Source of the DNA: Bradyrhizobium sp. LTSP885
GTDB taxonomy: Bacteria > Pseudomonadota > Alphaproteobacteria > Rhizobiales > Xanthobacteraceae
DNA: 64,000 nucleotides
NCBI RefSeq assembly: GCF_000938305.1
Contig: NZ_JYMT01000041.1
Span: 62,001-126,000 of the forward strand
Direction of reading: 5' to 3'
Below, one piece after another: positions 1-8,816 of this stretch. The notes under the pieces are model-generated. The model saw only the letters and a program-made list of their open reading frames with translations, was not told where the DNA came from and did not search any database. Positions within the stretch are counted from its first letter, which is position 1; each line of letters starts with the position of its first letter. The position numbers were made by a program, and so were the translations under genes.

Positions 1-860
1 AACAGCGCGTAGACATGGGGAAAGGGAATGATGCCTACATGGCGGAAATGCGTCTCGAGACCGCGCTTGCATATATCGGCATTGATCTGATCGTAATAGC
101 CTGGCTCGCGCCGATCCTCCGTGCTGCCGGATGCGCAAACCACAACGTCGACGCCGCGGTCTTTTAGGATCGCCAGGGCGTCGACGACCAACTGGTGGTT
201 CTTGTGGCGATAGAACTGATTGGGCAGATAAAAATAGTTTTGCGGCAGGCCATAGCCAGCAATGACTTGCGCCGGATCCGCGTTCAGGAAGGCGAGTTGC
301 GGCTGGGTTGCGAAGCGAACCACGTTGACGTTGTTTTTGACCCGTGGATAATAGGTCCTGAAATCACCTAGCGCGCTTTCGCTGCTCAGCATGATGGTCC
401 TGCGTCCTGCGATCTGCATGCGGAAGCCGAACTCGCGCCGCCAGCGCGCAGCTCTTGGAAACAGATGCGGCAAAGATCGATGTTGCAGATCGGGGATCCA
501 AGCGATCGCCGGGATCGGCAGCCGCCAGCCGAAGAAGCGCGCCGACTCGACGACCGCATCGATCCGCGCGGCCTGAAACGCCGCGTTGGCTTCGCGCGCC
601 AGGCCGAGGGTGAGTGCCTTAGCTAGTTCGGGCTGGCCTTCGAAGGCATCCGATCGAACGATCTCAACGCCGGGAATCGCGGCAAGCTCGGCGAGTTCAC
701 GCGCGTCGCCGCCGTTGCCGGCAAACACGACAGGAGCGAACTCGCCGGGCCGGAACCGGGCCAGCGCCGCGAACAGATTGCTCTGATAATTGTACCCGCC
801 GGCCCAAAGGGTACGCGAGATGTAGTTGAACGCGATGCGCATCGGAGCTTGCGGTGTCAT
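1..860 (-). CDS. Glycosyltransferase, GT4-like, 3' end off the window
   Basis: The frame is open from the ATG at 860 down to base 1, giving 286 codons with no stop, so the C-terminus is missing. The N-terminus reads like a nucleotide-sugar glycosyltransferase (IAFNYISRTLWAGG). Around residue 190 the stretch YFYLPNQFYRHKNHQ is typical of the GT4 (group 1) family at the start of the C-terminal, donor-binding Rossmann domain. The start overlaps the stop of the epimerase gene as ATGA, so the two are translationally coupled in one minus-strand operon with the flippase, methyltransferases and acetyltransferase upstream. The expected role is cytosolic transfer of a sugar to a lipid-linked glycan. 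The donor and acceptor cannot be read from the sequence. Confidence 0.85.
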   Translation of the reverse strand, partial: MTPQAPMRIAFNYISRTLWAGGYNYQSNLFAALARFRPGEFAPVVFAGNGGDARELAELAAIPGVEIVRSDAFEGQPELAKALTLGLAREANAAFQAARIDAVVESARFFGWRLPIPAIAWIPDLQHRSLPHLFPRAARWRREFGFRMQIAGRRTIMLSSESALGDFRTYYPRVKNNVNVVRFATQPQLAFLNADPAQVIAGYGLPQNYFYLPNQFYRHKNHQLVVDALAILKDRGVDVVVCASGSTEDRREPGYYDQINADICKRGLETHFRHVGIIPFPHVYAL

Positions 861-1786
861 GAGGCCTGCTTCTTGAACCACGCCACATAGTCGACAAGGC
901 CACGGTCGAGGGGAATCCTCCAATCGAACCCGATGCGGCGCAGGCTCTCGTCGTCGGCCAACAGGCTCACCGGATCTCCAGCCCTGCCGATCCCGGAGTA
1001 TCGCACGATAGTGTCGCCGCCCCACTGCCTGATCAGACCGTCCGCGATGTCGGCGACGCTCGTTCCTCGACCTGAACCACCATTGACGACACGGAATGCG
1101 TCCTGCGACGCTGGTTCCGCGACGCCGGCAAGCAATCTGGCGACATCACGAACATCGGTCCAATCCCGGATCTCCCGCCCTGTTCCGCCGAGATTCAGCG
1201 ACGGCACCTGCGCCTTCAGCCGCAAGCAGATGTCCCACAGCAGCTGTTTGCGGAGGTTGGGTCCGTAGACCGAGAACAGCCGCACGACAGTGCACCGGAT
1301 GCCGAACGAGTGGGCGTAGCTCCGGCACAATTGCTCCATCATGAGCTTGTGCTGGCCATAGGGCGACATCGGAGCCGGCACCGCACTCTCCGGGATCGAA
1401 CCGGAATGGTCGGCCCCGTAGACCGCCGCGCTTGACGCTGCGACGAGCGAGCAGTTCGGCGCGAACCCGCGCAACCATTCGAGCAGCCGGGCGGTGCTGG
1501 CGACGGTGCGGGAGAAATCCTCGAACGGCCGCTCGATCGACAGGCCCACCGACGATCCGCCGGCCAGATGGAACACCAGCGACGGCAGCCCATGCGCGGC
1601 CGCAAGCGCATTCAGATTGGCAGCGTCGACCTCGCCGTTGATCCAGCTCTGCAAACCGAGGCGGCGCGCCTCCGCGTCATCAACCGCCCCGTGGCCGACA
1701 CCATGGACCGCATGACCCGCGTCAGCCAATTCACGGACCAGATGGCGGCCGATAAACCCGTTCGCACCGGTGACCCAGATCGACAT
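857..1786 (-). CDS. NAD(P)-dependent sugar epimerase/dehydratase (SDR)
   Basis: An extended short-chain dehydrogenase/reductase of 309 residues. The N-terminal Rossmann motif is VTGANGFIGRHL and the active-site pair is in SPYGQHK (YxxxK). Members of this family epimerise, dehydrate or reduce nucleotide sugars such as UDP-glucose or GDP-mannose derivatives in the cytosol. A longer open frame extends to 1912, but the chosen ATG at 1786 begins directly at the Rossmann strand and lies 4 bases beyond the stop of the upstream methyltransferase, so the extra 42 residues would be spurious. Its stop overlaps the next glycosyltransferase start (ATGA). The context indicates supply of an activated sugar for the surface glycan made by this operon. 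The exact substrate is unknown. Confidence 0.88.
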   Translation of the reverse strand: MSIWVTGANGFIGRHLVRELADAGHAVHGVGHGAVDDAEARRLGLQSWINGEVDAANLNALAAAHGLPSLVFHLAGGSSVGLSIERPFEDFSRTVASTARLLEWLRGFAPNCSLVAASSAAVYGADHSGSIPESAVPAPMSPYGQHKLMMEQLCRSYAHSFGIRCTVVRLFSVYGPNLRKQLLWDICLRLKAQVPSLNLGGTGREIRDWTDVRDVARLLAGVAEPASQDAFRVVNGGSGRGTSVADIADGLIRQWGGDTIVRYSGIGRAGDPVSLLADDESLRRIGFDWRIPLDRGLVDYVAWFKKQAS

Positions 1787-1790
1787 GCAC

Positions 1791-2642
1791 TCAAGCCTTG
1801 TGACAGACGAACGAATAGAGCCGGCCCGGCCGGTGGTCGAACCGTTCGGCAATCGAGAGCAGTGAGGCAAAGACGGAGCGCGACGCCAATGCGGTCCGCC
1901 ACACCGGCGCAACCGGAATTGTCCGCGTCAGCTTCGCCACGACGGCATCGCGCAACGTCTCCGGCGTATAGGGGAACAGATTGATCGGACTTTGCAGCGG
2001 CGCCAGTGTGTCGATCGCGGAAAATCCGGCGGCCGTCAGCGCGCCGGTGTAGCGATCGAGCAGGAAGGCGTGTTCGCCGCCGTAGAGGTGATGCAGTGGA
2101 TGCTGTGCGAGGAATTGCGGCAGATCGGTTTCCTTGCTGATGACGTGCTCGCGCGCCGCGATCAGCACGCCGCCGGGTCGCAGCACGCGGAACATCTCCC
2201 GGCACGCGCTTTCGAGGTCGCGCGTGTGATGCAGCACGGCGCGGGCAAACACGAGATCGAACGCAGCGTCGGCAAATGGCAACCGCTCGGAAAATTCCTC
2301 GACCACCTGGATCGGCAGCTGCGCCTGCGCCGCCAGTTCGCGGATCGCCGCGGCTCCCACGATTGCGCTTGCGTCCGGCTCAAGCGCGGTCACGGCAAAG
2401 CCGCTCCGGGCGAGCGCGTAGCTGGCAATGCCGCGCCCGGCGCCGACGTCGAGCGCCGTGCCGGAACGCCCCTTCAGCAGCGACGTGACCGCCTGCCATT
2501 CGGTGCTCTGAAAATAGCGCTTCGCTGCTGCGATCAGGGGATCGTCGTAGAACGCGTCGAGCACGAGCTGATGCTGGTCCGGCTGATGGCGCAGCCAAAC
2601 CACGGCATCCTCCCAGCTCGTGAACTTGCGCTCATCGTTCAT
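1791..2642 (-). CDS. Class I SAM-dependent methyltransferase
   Basis: A 283-residue protein with a Methyltransf_11-type core. Motif I is ALDVGAGRGIASYALA near residues 64-79, the acidic ribose-binding residue is in LEPDAS, and the post-motif II and III region reads FDLVFARAVLHHTRD then LRPGGVL. These features are those of SAM-binding enzymes acting on small molecules. It overlaps the upstream acetyltransferase by 11 bases and lies immediately before the epimerase, so it belongs to the polysaccharide operon. The likely job is O- or C-methylation of a sugar nucleotide or glycan terminus, which is an inference from position only. Confidence 0.85.
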   Translation of the reverse strand: MNDERKFTSWEDAVVWLRHQPDQHQLVLDAFYDDPLIAAAKRYFQSTEWQAVTSLLKGRSGTALDVGAGRGIASYALARSGFAVTALEPDASAIVGAAAIRELAAQAQLPIQVVEEFSERLPFADAAFDLVFARAVLHHTRDLESACREMFRVLRPGGVLIAAREHVISKETDLPQFLAQHPLHHLYGGEHAFLLDRYTGALTAAGFSAIDTLAPLQSPINLFPYTPETLRDAVVAKLTRTIPVAPVWRTALASRSVFASLLSIAERFDHRPGRLYSFVCHKA

Positions 2643-3201
2643 CGGGCGCGAGCTCCCTCACCAGCACGGCCGGATTGCCCGCCACGATCGAAAACGCCGG
2701 GACGTCCTTGGTCACCACCGCGCCGGCCGCAACGATGGCGCCTTGCCCGACCGTCACGCCGCGCAGCACCATCGCGCCTGCGCCGATCCAGGCATCATCA
2801 CAGATTCGAACCGGGCTCTCGTCAAGCGAGATGTGGGATGGATGACCGCGCGTGAAGATCTCCCGGACTTGCCGGTGCCGTTCCGCGGCGCGCAGCGGAT
2901 GCGTCAGATTGTCGAACACATTCGCCGAATGCGAGATCAGGACGCGGTTTCCGATCTCGATCGAGGCCGCCGACCAGATCCGGGTCCCCTCGCCGACATA
3001 GCACCATTCGCCGATCTTGATCTCTCCGCCATGCGCGAAGGTCAGCAGTTCGCCCAGGATACGGCTGTTGCGGCCAACCACGATTCTGTCGGCATCGCCG
3101 CGGATATTCCTGATCCGGGCATGGCGGCCGAGCGCTGCGTCCAGCTCCAACCGGCAGGTCGCGCGTCCGATCAGGCGCTGGATCAGGTAATCGAGATTCA
3201 T
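2632..3201 (-). CDS. Hexapeptide-repeat acetyltransferase (LbH fold)
   Basis: The 189-residue protein has the left-handed beta-helix signature of maltose/galactoside O-acetyltransferase relatives. Imperfect hexapeptides run from about residue 30 to the C-terminus, with the characteristic late motif DAWIGAGAMVLRGVTVGQGA followed by a VVTKDVPA loop and VAGNPA close. The family transfers acetyl from acetyl-CoA to a sugar hydroxyl or amine in the cytosol. It overlaps both neighbours, a methyltransferase on each side, which indicates one transcript. The presumed role is acetyl decoration of the glycan or its nucleotide-sugar precursor. Confidence 0.88.
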   Translation of the reverse strand: MNLDYLIQRLIGRATCRLELDAALGRHARIRNIRGDADRIVVGRNSRILGELLTFAHGGEIKIGEWCYVGEGTRIWSAASIEIGNRVLISHSANVFDNLTHPLRAAERHRQVREIFTRGHPSHISLDESPVRICDDAWIGAGAMVLRGVTVGQGAIVAAGAVVTKDVPAFSIVAGNPAVLVRELAPDER

Positions 3202-4040
3202 GCCGTCAACTGCAGGCAGGCTACGGCGCGCGAAGATGCCGCCAAATCGTCGCCGCGTCCCTTGCCACTATGGATGTCGTGAACGCTGGCTTCGGCAAGC
3301 GCCGCGGCGCTCTGGCGCGACCAGCCATTCCGCGTATAGCCGAAATAGTCGACCTGCGACGATGTCGGCCCGAACGCTTCGATGATCCGCTCGACCATCG
3401 CGAGGTCGAATACTTGGTACCAGCCGAGATTGTCACGCTTGCCGAATGGCACCGAGATGAAGCAAACGCCGCCGGGCTTGAGAATGCGCTTGAACTCCTG
3501 CACCGCCGGAACAAAGCCGTCGCGGTCGGTTTCCGCGTCCTGCGGATCTCCGGTGTAGAGCATCTGATTGTCGAGACCGATGTGCTCGATCGTCGACATG
3601 CTGGCAATCGTGTCGAAGACGTGATCGCCGAACACCGTCTTCCTGAGATCACCGAACACATAGGAATAGCCATCGCGCCAATAGCACCTCCGCTCGGGCG
3701 CCAGGGTCATGATGGTGAGATCCGCGCCGCGCAACGGCGCGCGCTGCAGCAGGAAGTCGTGGTTGAAGGTCGACCCCGCGTCGAGCATCTTGCCGACCTT
3801 GTTGAGCCTGGCATACACCCACGGATATTCCACGACGCGTTCGTCCATCGCGATGCCGTAGCCCTGCGGCAGTTCGCGTCCGGCCTTGAGCACGCCCGCA
3901 TCGATCGCCGAGGTGATGGTGTCGCGCTTGACCGTCTGATAGCCCGGGCCGAACGGCCGCGGCCGCAGCCTGAACAGCGGCACGGCCAGTCCGTCGGCCG
4001 CCCATTTCAGCTGATGGATCAAGTCACCCGCAGACATCAT
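3198..4040 (-). CDS. SAM-dependent methyltransferase-like protein
   Basis: A 280-residue protein with a divergent class I methyltransferase domain. MLDAGSTFNHDFLL is the degenerate motif I region, and FDTIASMSTIEHIGL then ILKPGGVCFISVPFG match motifs II and III. The frame begins with TTG-ATG-ATG; the ATG at 4040 was taken because GGGAA lies just upstream, with 4037 equally possible. It overlaps the acetyltransferase start by 4 bases. Given the neighbours, it probably acts on a glycan or its precursor. Substrate unknown. Confidence 0.78.
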   Translation of the reverse strand: MMSAGDLIHQLKWAADGLAVPLFRLRPRPFGPGYQTVKRDTITSAIDAGVLKAGRELPQGYGIAMDERVVEYPWVYARLNKVGKMLDAGSTFNHDFLLQRAPLRGADLTIMTLAPERRCYWRDGYSYVFGDLRKTVFGDHVFDTIASMSTIEHIGLDNQMLYTGDPQDAETDRDGFVPAVQEFKRILKPGGVCFISVPFGKRDNLGWYQVFDLAMVERIIEAFGPTSSQVDYFGYTRNGWSRQSAAALAEASVHDIHSGKGRGDDLAASSRAVACLQLTA

Positions 4041-4083
4041 CAATTCCCGTTTGCCCGCCCCATTGGCCGGCCATGGGCCCCCT

Positions 4084-5181
4084 CTAGCACGGCTTAATCC
4101 GTGCGACGAGATCGGTGAAATGCGCCCATTGCGAGGCCTTGCTGTAGGTCTCTAGGAGACGCCTTCTGCCGGACGCGGCAATGCCGGCCGATTGCGGCCA
4201 GTCCTGCAGGCTGCGAAAGATCGCCTCGGTGGCCTGCTCGGGGGTTTCGTAGGTGCGCATGGTGACGCCGTCGGCCATCCCCTCCGGATAGCTGCCGGTG
4301 TCGGATACGAGCAGCGCCCCGCAGCCCATCGCCTCGAAGCAGCGCATGTTGCCGCGATCGTTCCCCGCCATGTCGATTGCGCCGTTGAGCACGATCTTCG
4401 CCGAGCCAAACAGCGCGTAGAGGTCGCGGCCGAACACCGGCGGCCGCGCGATCGCAGCGATCGCGTCGGGGCGCCGGTGCTTGCCGAGCGGCAACAACCG
4501 GCCGATCGCACTTTCCGCAAGCCGCGTCAGCCGCGAGGCGTCGAGACAGAACACGATCTGATGACCGGAGGCGAGGCCCGCCACCTGTTCGAGCGTCCTG
4601 CCCCGCGCGCTGTGATGCCGCGAATAGCCGCCGACGAACGCCACGTCGATCGGCCGCTCGCCATGGCCGTACTCCTCCATCACCGGGTCGATCGCGGGAA
4701 AGAACAACTCGGCGCGGCATCCCTTGCTGCGCCAGGACTCCAGGATCGAGGGAAAATTCCCAAGCACCGCGCCATAGGCGGTCAGGTCGGCATTGCCGGA
4801 GGGCGCGGCGCGCCAGCACAGCGTGGTTTTCACGCAAGCCGGAAGCCTGGCGACAAGCGCACTCGGATAGCGCACCGGATCGAGATTGTAGAACACCTCG
4901 GTTGCGTGGTGCTCGATCTGCGCCAGCAGGATGGCCTCGAGCGTTGGCGTCCCCGCCATGCCCTGCGCACGCGCCCATTGCCGCTGCAACACCTCGTCGT
5001 CGCCATTGGTGAAGAAAGCCTCCGGCGCACCGTCCAGCACCGGCTGCAGAAAATGCGCCGCGCCGAAGCGATCGTGCAGGAACACGTCGCGCCGCGCCTC
5101 GAACCGCGATGTGTTCTCGGCAAGCTGGTTCAGCCGCGGCAGATAGGATGGATAGAGGCCGCTATTCTGGAACAGACGCAT
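4084..5181 (-). CDS. Glycosyltransferase, CgeB-like group 1
   Basis: A 365-residue protein. The N-terminal half is variable and the C-terminal half carries the CgeB/GT-92-type group 1 domain: DVAFVGGYSRHHSARG, then ALFGSAKIVLNGAID, then RCFEAMGCGALLVSD, where the glutamate of the E-x7-E-like region contacts the nucleotide-sugar donor. The family works in the cytosol on surface or spore-coat glycans. It begins 3 bases downstream of the asparagine-synthase stop, so it is very likely co-transcribed with it. Sugar specificity cannot be inferred. Confidence 0.78.
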   Translation of the reverse strand: MRLFQNSGLYPSYLPRLNQLAENTSRFEARRDVFLHDRFGAAHFLQPVLDGAPEAFFTNGDDEVLQRQWARAQGMAGTPTLEAILLAQIEHHATEVFYNLDPVRYPSALVARLPACVKTTLCWRAAPSGNADLTAYGAVLGNFPSILESWRSKGCRAELFFPAIDPVMEEYGHGERPIDVAFVGGYSRHHSARGRTLEQVAGLASGHQIVFCLDASRLTRLAESAIGRLLPLGKHRRPDAIAAIARPPVFGRDLYALFGSAKIVLNGAIDMAGNDRGNMRCFEAMGCGALLVSDTGSYPEGMADGVTMRTYETPEQATEAIFRSLQDWPQSAGIAASGRRRLLETYSKASQWAHFTDLVARIKPC

Positions 5182-5184
5182 CGT

Positions 5185-7023
5185 TCACGCGTACCTTGCC
5201 AACATCCATTTCATGTTCAGATAAGGCCAGATCCGGCCGACGGTCTCCCAATCCCAGCTCTGCTGAGCCGTCAAGCGGCCGACCGCCTGGCGAAGCGGCG
5301 CTTCATCGACGATCTCGGCGAACGCCGGCACGTTGCGGCCGAGCAGCTCGGCGGTCCAGCCGGCCAACGGCCCGTTCAGCCATTCCGGCATCGGCGAGTT
5401 GAAGCCGACCTTGCGGCGCGCGGTGCGGATGCTTTCGGGCATCAGGTTCGCCATCGCTTGCCGCGCCACCACCTTGGTGTAACCATCGGACGATTTGCTG
5501 GTTTCCGGCAACGCCATCGTATAGGTCACCAGCCGCCAGTCCATGAACGGCATCCGGACCTCGATCCCGTGCGCCATCGAGAGCCGGTCGAAATTGCGCA
5601 GGATCGTCGGCAGCGTGGTCGAGTGGAACATGCGGTAGAGCCGCCGGTTCAATGCGCCCCACTCGCGCGGCAGGTCATCGTCCTCGGCGACCAGCGGAAG
5701 CGGCGCGGGAATCGCGGCAAGGCCGCCGCGCAGGAAATAGTGCCCCTGGCGCTTGATCATCTGCGCCCGCAGGAAATCGACGCCGCGCTGCGCCAGCGAC
5801 GACCGGGAGGTCAGCGCCGCCGCCGCGTTGCGGATCCGGAATGCGGCCGACTGGCCCTCCTGCAGGTAGGCGCCCATCAATTCGTCGGCGCCGTGGCCAT
5901 CGAGCGACACCGTGACGTTCTGGCGCCGCAGCTCGCGATAGATCAGCCATGGCGCGCTCGGCAGTCCGATATAGACGTCGTCATTGTCGTCGAGGATCCG
6001 GTCGATGTCGGCGAGCGCATCGCTCCGCCCGATCTCGAGGAAGGTCGGTTTGACATCGGCCCAGGCCGCCGCTTCCTCGGCCATCGGCCGCTCGTCGTTG
6101 ATGGCGCCGGGAAACGTCGCGACAAAGGCATGGCGCCAGGCGGTCGAGTCACGCGGCCCCATCCCGGCCTTCTCGTGCGCCGCCATCGCGCAGATCACCG
6201 CGGACGAATCGAAGCCGCCGGACAGGCAGGTGCCGATCGGCACGTCGCTGCGCATGCGCAAGGCGACCGAATCCTCGAACAGCTCGCGAAAGCGCGCCAC
6301 GCGATCGGCTTCGGCATCAGGGATATCAGGCAGGTGATCCACCGTGCGCCACCAGCGCCGTACCTCGATGCGCCCCTGGCGCAGCCACATGCAGTGGCCG
6401 CCCTGCAGGCGGCGCAACTGCCGGAACAGGGTCCGCTCGCTGCCTTCAATCCCGAACGGGTCAAGCAGCAACCGCCGCGCCACGTCGGTATCGACAGAGG
6501 CCTCGACCAGCCCGCTCCGCGCCAGCGCCCGCTGTTCGGATGCGAACACGAAGCGCTCGGACGACAGCGCATACAGCATCGGCTTGATGCCGAACCGGTC
6601 GCGCGCAAGGAACAAGTCATCCGTGGTGGTGTCGTAGATCGCCAGCGCCCACATGCCGTTGAAGCGCGGCAGCATGTCCTCGCCCCAGGCCTGCCAAGCG
6701 GCGAGAATCACCTCGGTGTCCGACTGGCTGCGGAACACCGCCCCCTTCGCTTCGAGCTCGCGCCGCAGTTCGAGGAAATTATAGATCTCGCCATTGTAGA
6801 GGATCACATGACGGCCATCGCCCGACACCATCGGCTGATAGCCGCCGTCGGTGGGATCGATGATCGCGAGCCGGCGATGGCCGAAGGCCAGGTTTCGCCT
6901 CGCGCTGAACCAGGTGCCTTCGCCGAACGGACCGCGATGCGCGAGCAGATTGGTCAGCCGCGAGATGTCGGCCGGCTCGACGGGATTGTCACGGAGATTA
7001 ACGATGCCTGCGATACCGCACAT
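5185..7023 (-). CDS. asnB: Asparagine synthase (glutamine-hydrolysing) family amidotransferase
   Basis: A 612-residue class II glutamine amidotransferase. It starts MCGIAGIV, so Cys2 is the N-terminal nucleophile of the glutaminase domain (residues 1 to about 210). The synthetase domain has the ATP-pyrophosphatase loop SGGFDSSAVI near residue 265. Housekeeping enzymes convert aspartate to asparagine with ATP and glutamine. Paralogues inside glycan clusters are frequent in alphaproteobacteria and are thought to amidate uronic acids or other carboxylates. The location between a flippase (2 bases upstream) and a glycosyltransferase (3 bases downstream) favours this specialised role over asparagine supply. 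The length matches AsnB. Confidence 0.88.
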   Translation of the reverse strand: MCGIAGIVNLRDNPVEPADISRLTNLLAHRGPFGEGTWFSARRNLAFGHRRLAIIDPTDGGYQPMVSGDGRHVILYNGEIYNFLELRRELEAKGAVFRSQSDTEVILAAWQAWGEDMLPRFNGMWALAIYDTTTDDLFLARDRFGIKPMLYALSSERFVFASEQRALARSGLVEASVDTDVARRLLLDPFGIEGSERTLFRQLRRLQGGHCMWLRQGRIEVRRWWRTVDHLPDIPDAEADRVARFRELFEDSVALRMRSDVPIGTCLSGGFDSSAVICAMAAHEKAGMGPRDSTAWRHAFVATFPGAINDERPMAEEAAAWADVKPTFLEIGRSDALADIDRILDDNDDVYIGLPSAPWLIYRELRRQNVTVSLDGHGADELMGAYLQEGQSAAFRIRNAAAALTSRSSLAQRGVDFLRAQMIKRQGHYFLRGGLAAIPAPLPLVAEDDDLPREWGALNRRLYRMFHSTTLPTILRNFDRLSMAHGIEVRMPFMDWRLVTYTMALPETSKSSDGYTKVVARQAMANLMPESIRTARRKVGFNSPMPEWLNGPLAGWTAELLGRNVPAFAEIVDEAPLRQAVGRLTAQQSWDWETVGRIWPYLNMKWMLARYA

Positions 7024-7025
7024 GT

Positions 7026-8627
7026 CTAGACGGCCTTGAAGGGCAAGAAGCGATTAGCGATGGCGCATAGATCGCGCCAGCAAACGGCGCGATAGGGGCC
7101 GAGTTGCGACGCGGCGACGGTGGCGACAAAGATCGCCGCTGCCGACATCACATACAGCGACACCACATACCACCAGGACGGCGCCTGGTCGAATGACCCG
7201 TGACCGAGCTGAGACGACAGCGCCAGCGCAGTCGCGATCCCGACACCGAGCGGTATCAGCACGAAATGGACGACGCGCGACCATATGCCTGGCACTTTGA
7301 AGGTCCGCCGCAACAGGACCACCGTGGTGACCATCTGCGCGATCATGCCGACACAGGCGCTCCAACCGGCGCCCGGCCAGCCGAAATACGGCAATGCGAT
7401 GGCGCTGGTCGCGAGCGTGAAGATGCCCGTGAGCAGGGAGATCAGCGCGTTGGAACGGGACCGCCCCTGCGACAGCAAATAGAACGCAAACACGTTGGCG
7501 CTGGACCCCATTATTCCGCTGATCGACAGCACCACCAGCACCAGTTGAGCCTCGGCGGCGACCTCGGCACCGGTCCATCGATGGAGCAACGCGCCGGCGA
7601 CCGGGATCAGGCCGCCCAACGCGCTCGCGGCGAGCACGTTGAGGATCCAGGAGGAGCGCAGCAAAAGATCGACCTTGCGATCATCGGCCTCCTTCTGCAG
7701 CGTGCTAAAGAACGGGAACAGGATCTCGCCGATCTTCAGCACGCCGATATAGACCGCCTCCTCCAGCCGCTGCGCGACGCTGTAGAATCCGACGAATTGC
7801 GGCTGCAGCAGCGCGCCGAGCAGATAGCGGTCCGCCTGGCCTGCAAACAACGCGCCGCTTTGCGCCGCCATTTGCCAGCCGCCGAGCTTGACCAATGCGG
7901 TGAGCGCATTGCGATCGAACGCGGGCCGCGCCACCCATTCACCGATCATGCGCCGCGACCAGCCGAACGCCATCAGCAGATTGGTTGCAAAGCCCAGCGC
8001 CTGGCAGCCGAGGAATGTCGAGGCGCGCGGCGCGTGCGGGATCAGCAGCAGCATCGACATCGCCGTCACCACCGTACCCGCGACGCTGATCGAGGCTATC
8101 CGCCGGTAATCCTGGCGCGCCGTGAACAACGAAAGGAAGACGACGAACAGGCACTGGAATAGCCAGCCGACGCCGGCCAGCACAAAGGCAAGCCGGAGAT
8201 CGTTGGCGGCCGGGCCGCCCAAGTGAAATCCCAGTCGCGCGAGCGGCGCTCCGGCGAGGCAAAGCAGCGCCGCAATCAGGCTGCCCACGACGAGGGCAAG
8301 CGCAAGCGCGGTGGCGAAATAGCGTCGCGCCTCGCCGCGATCGGACGGCTCCAACCTGTGCGCGAGCTCACGCGCCGTCGACAGGCCAAGCGCATTGCTG
8401 AACATCAGCGCCGGGGCGACGCAGGCCGTCACCAGCCCCGCAACGCCGAACGCGGCGAGACCAAGACGGAAGATCACGAACGGCAGGATCGCGAGGTTGA
8501 GCAGCACCGCGACCGCGAAGGCAATCGCATTCCATGCCGAATTACCGAGCAGATCGGATGGACCTTTTCTCAATACCATGCCAGCTTTCGGGCCGTCGCT
8601 TCGATGCGCCTCAAGTGCCTCTGCCAT
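7026..8627 (-). CDS. Polysaccharide flippase (MOP/Wzx-like)
   Basis: A 533-residue integral membrane protein with about 12-14 hydrophobic segments, beginning with GNSAWNAIAFAVAVLLNLAI. It resembles the oligosaccharide-lipid flippases of the MOP superfamily, including the conserved G-FG-A/G loop after the first helix (RLGLAAFGVAGL). It would move undecaprenyl-linked repeat units across the inner membrane. The frame opens with TTG-ATG; the ATG at 8627 is preferred. This is the first gene of the minus-strand operon that ends at the window edge, with the promoter presumably in the 189-base gap to the divergent aminotransferase. Confidence 0.88.
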   Translation of the reverse strand: MAEALEAHRSDGPKAGMVLRKGPSDLLGNSAWNAIAFAVAVLLNLAILPFVIFRLGLAAFGVAGLVTACVAPALMFSNALGLSTARELAHRLEPSDRGEARRYFATALALALVVGSLIAALLCLAGAPLARLGFHLGGPAANDLRLAFVLAGVGWLFQCLFVVFLSLFTARQDYRRIASISVAGTVVTAMSMLLLIPHAPRASTFLGCQALGFATNLLMAFGWSRRMIGEWVARPAFDRNALTALVKLGGWQMAAQSGALFAGQADRYLLGALLQPQFVGFYSVAQRLEEAVYIGVLKIGEILFPFFSTLQKEADDRKVDLLLRSSWILNVLAASALGGLIPVAGALLHRWTGAEVAAEAQLVLVVLSISGIMGSSANVFAFYLLSQGRSRSNALISLLTGIFTLATSAIALPYFGWPGAGWSACVGMIAQMVTTVVLLRRTFKVPGIWSRVVHFVLIPLGVGIATALALSSQLGHGSFDQAPSWWYVVSLYVMSAAAIFVATVAASQLGPYRAVCWRDLCAIANRFLPFKAV

Positions 8628-8816
8628 CAAGGCAAAATCCCTTCAGCATCGGGACCGGGCTAGCAGCCGGCGCGGTGATTGTCGAGGGTCGGTCGGCGGC
8701 CGGATAGACCCGGCGCCACGGTTGCGAATTGGCCGTTGATTCCGCGCACCGAAACCGCCTATCTGGCGTCATCCGCGCGCAATTCCGCTCTCATCGCGCG
8801 GCCTGAAAGCAGCACC

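Noticed and set aside
4192..7029. A 945-codon open frame on the plus strand opposite the glycosyltransferase and asparagine-synthase genes
   Set aside because: It is rich in Arg, His and Ala with no family resemblance; the minus-strand frames carry clear family motifs. It is a GC-bias shadow.
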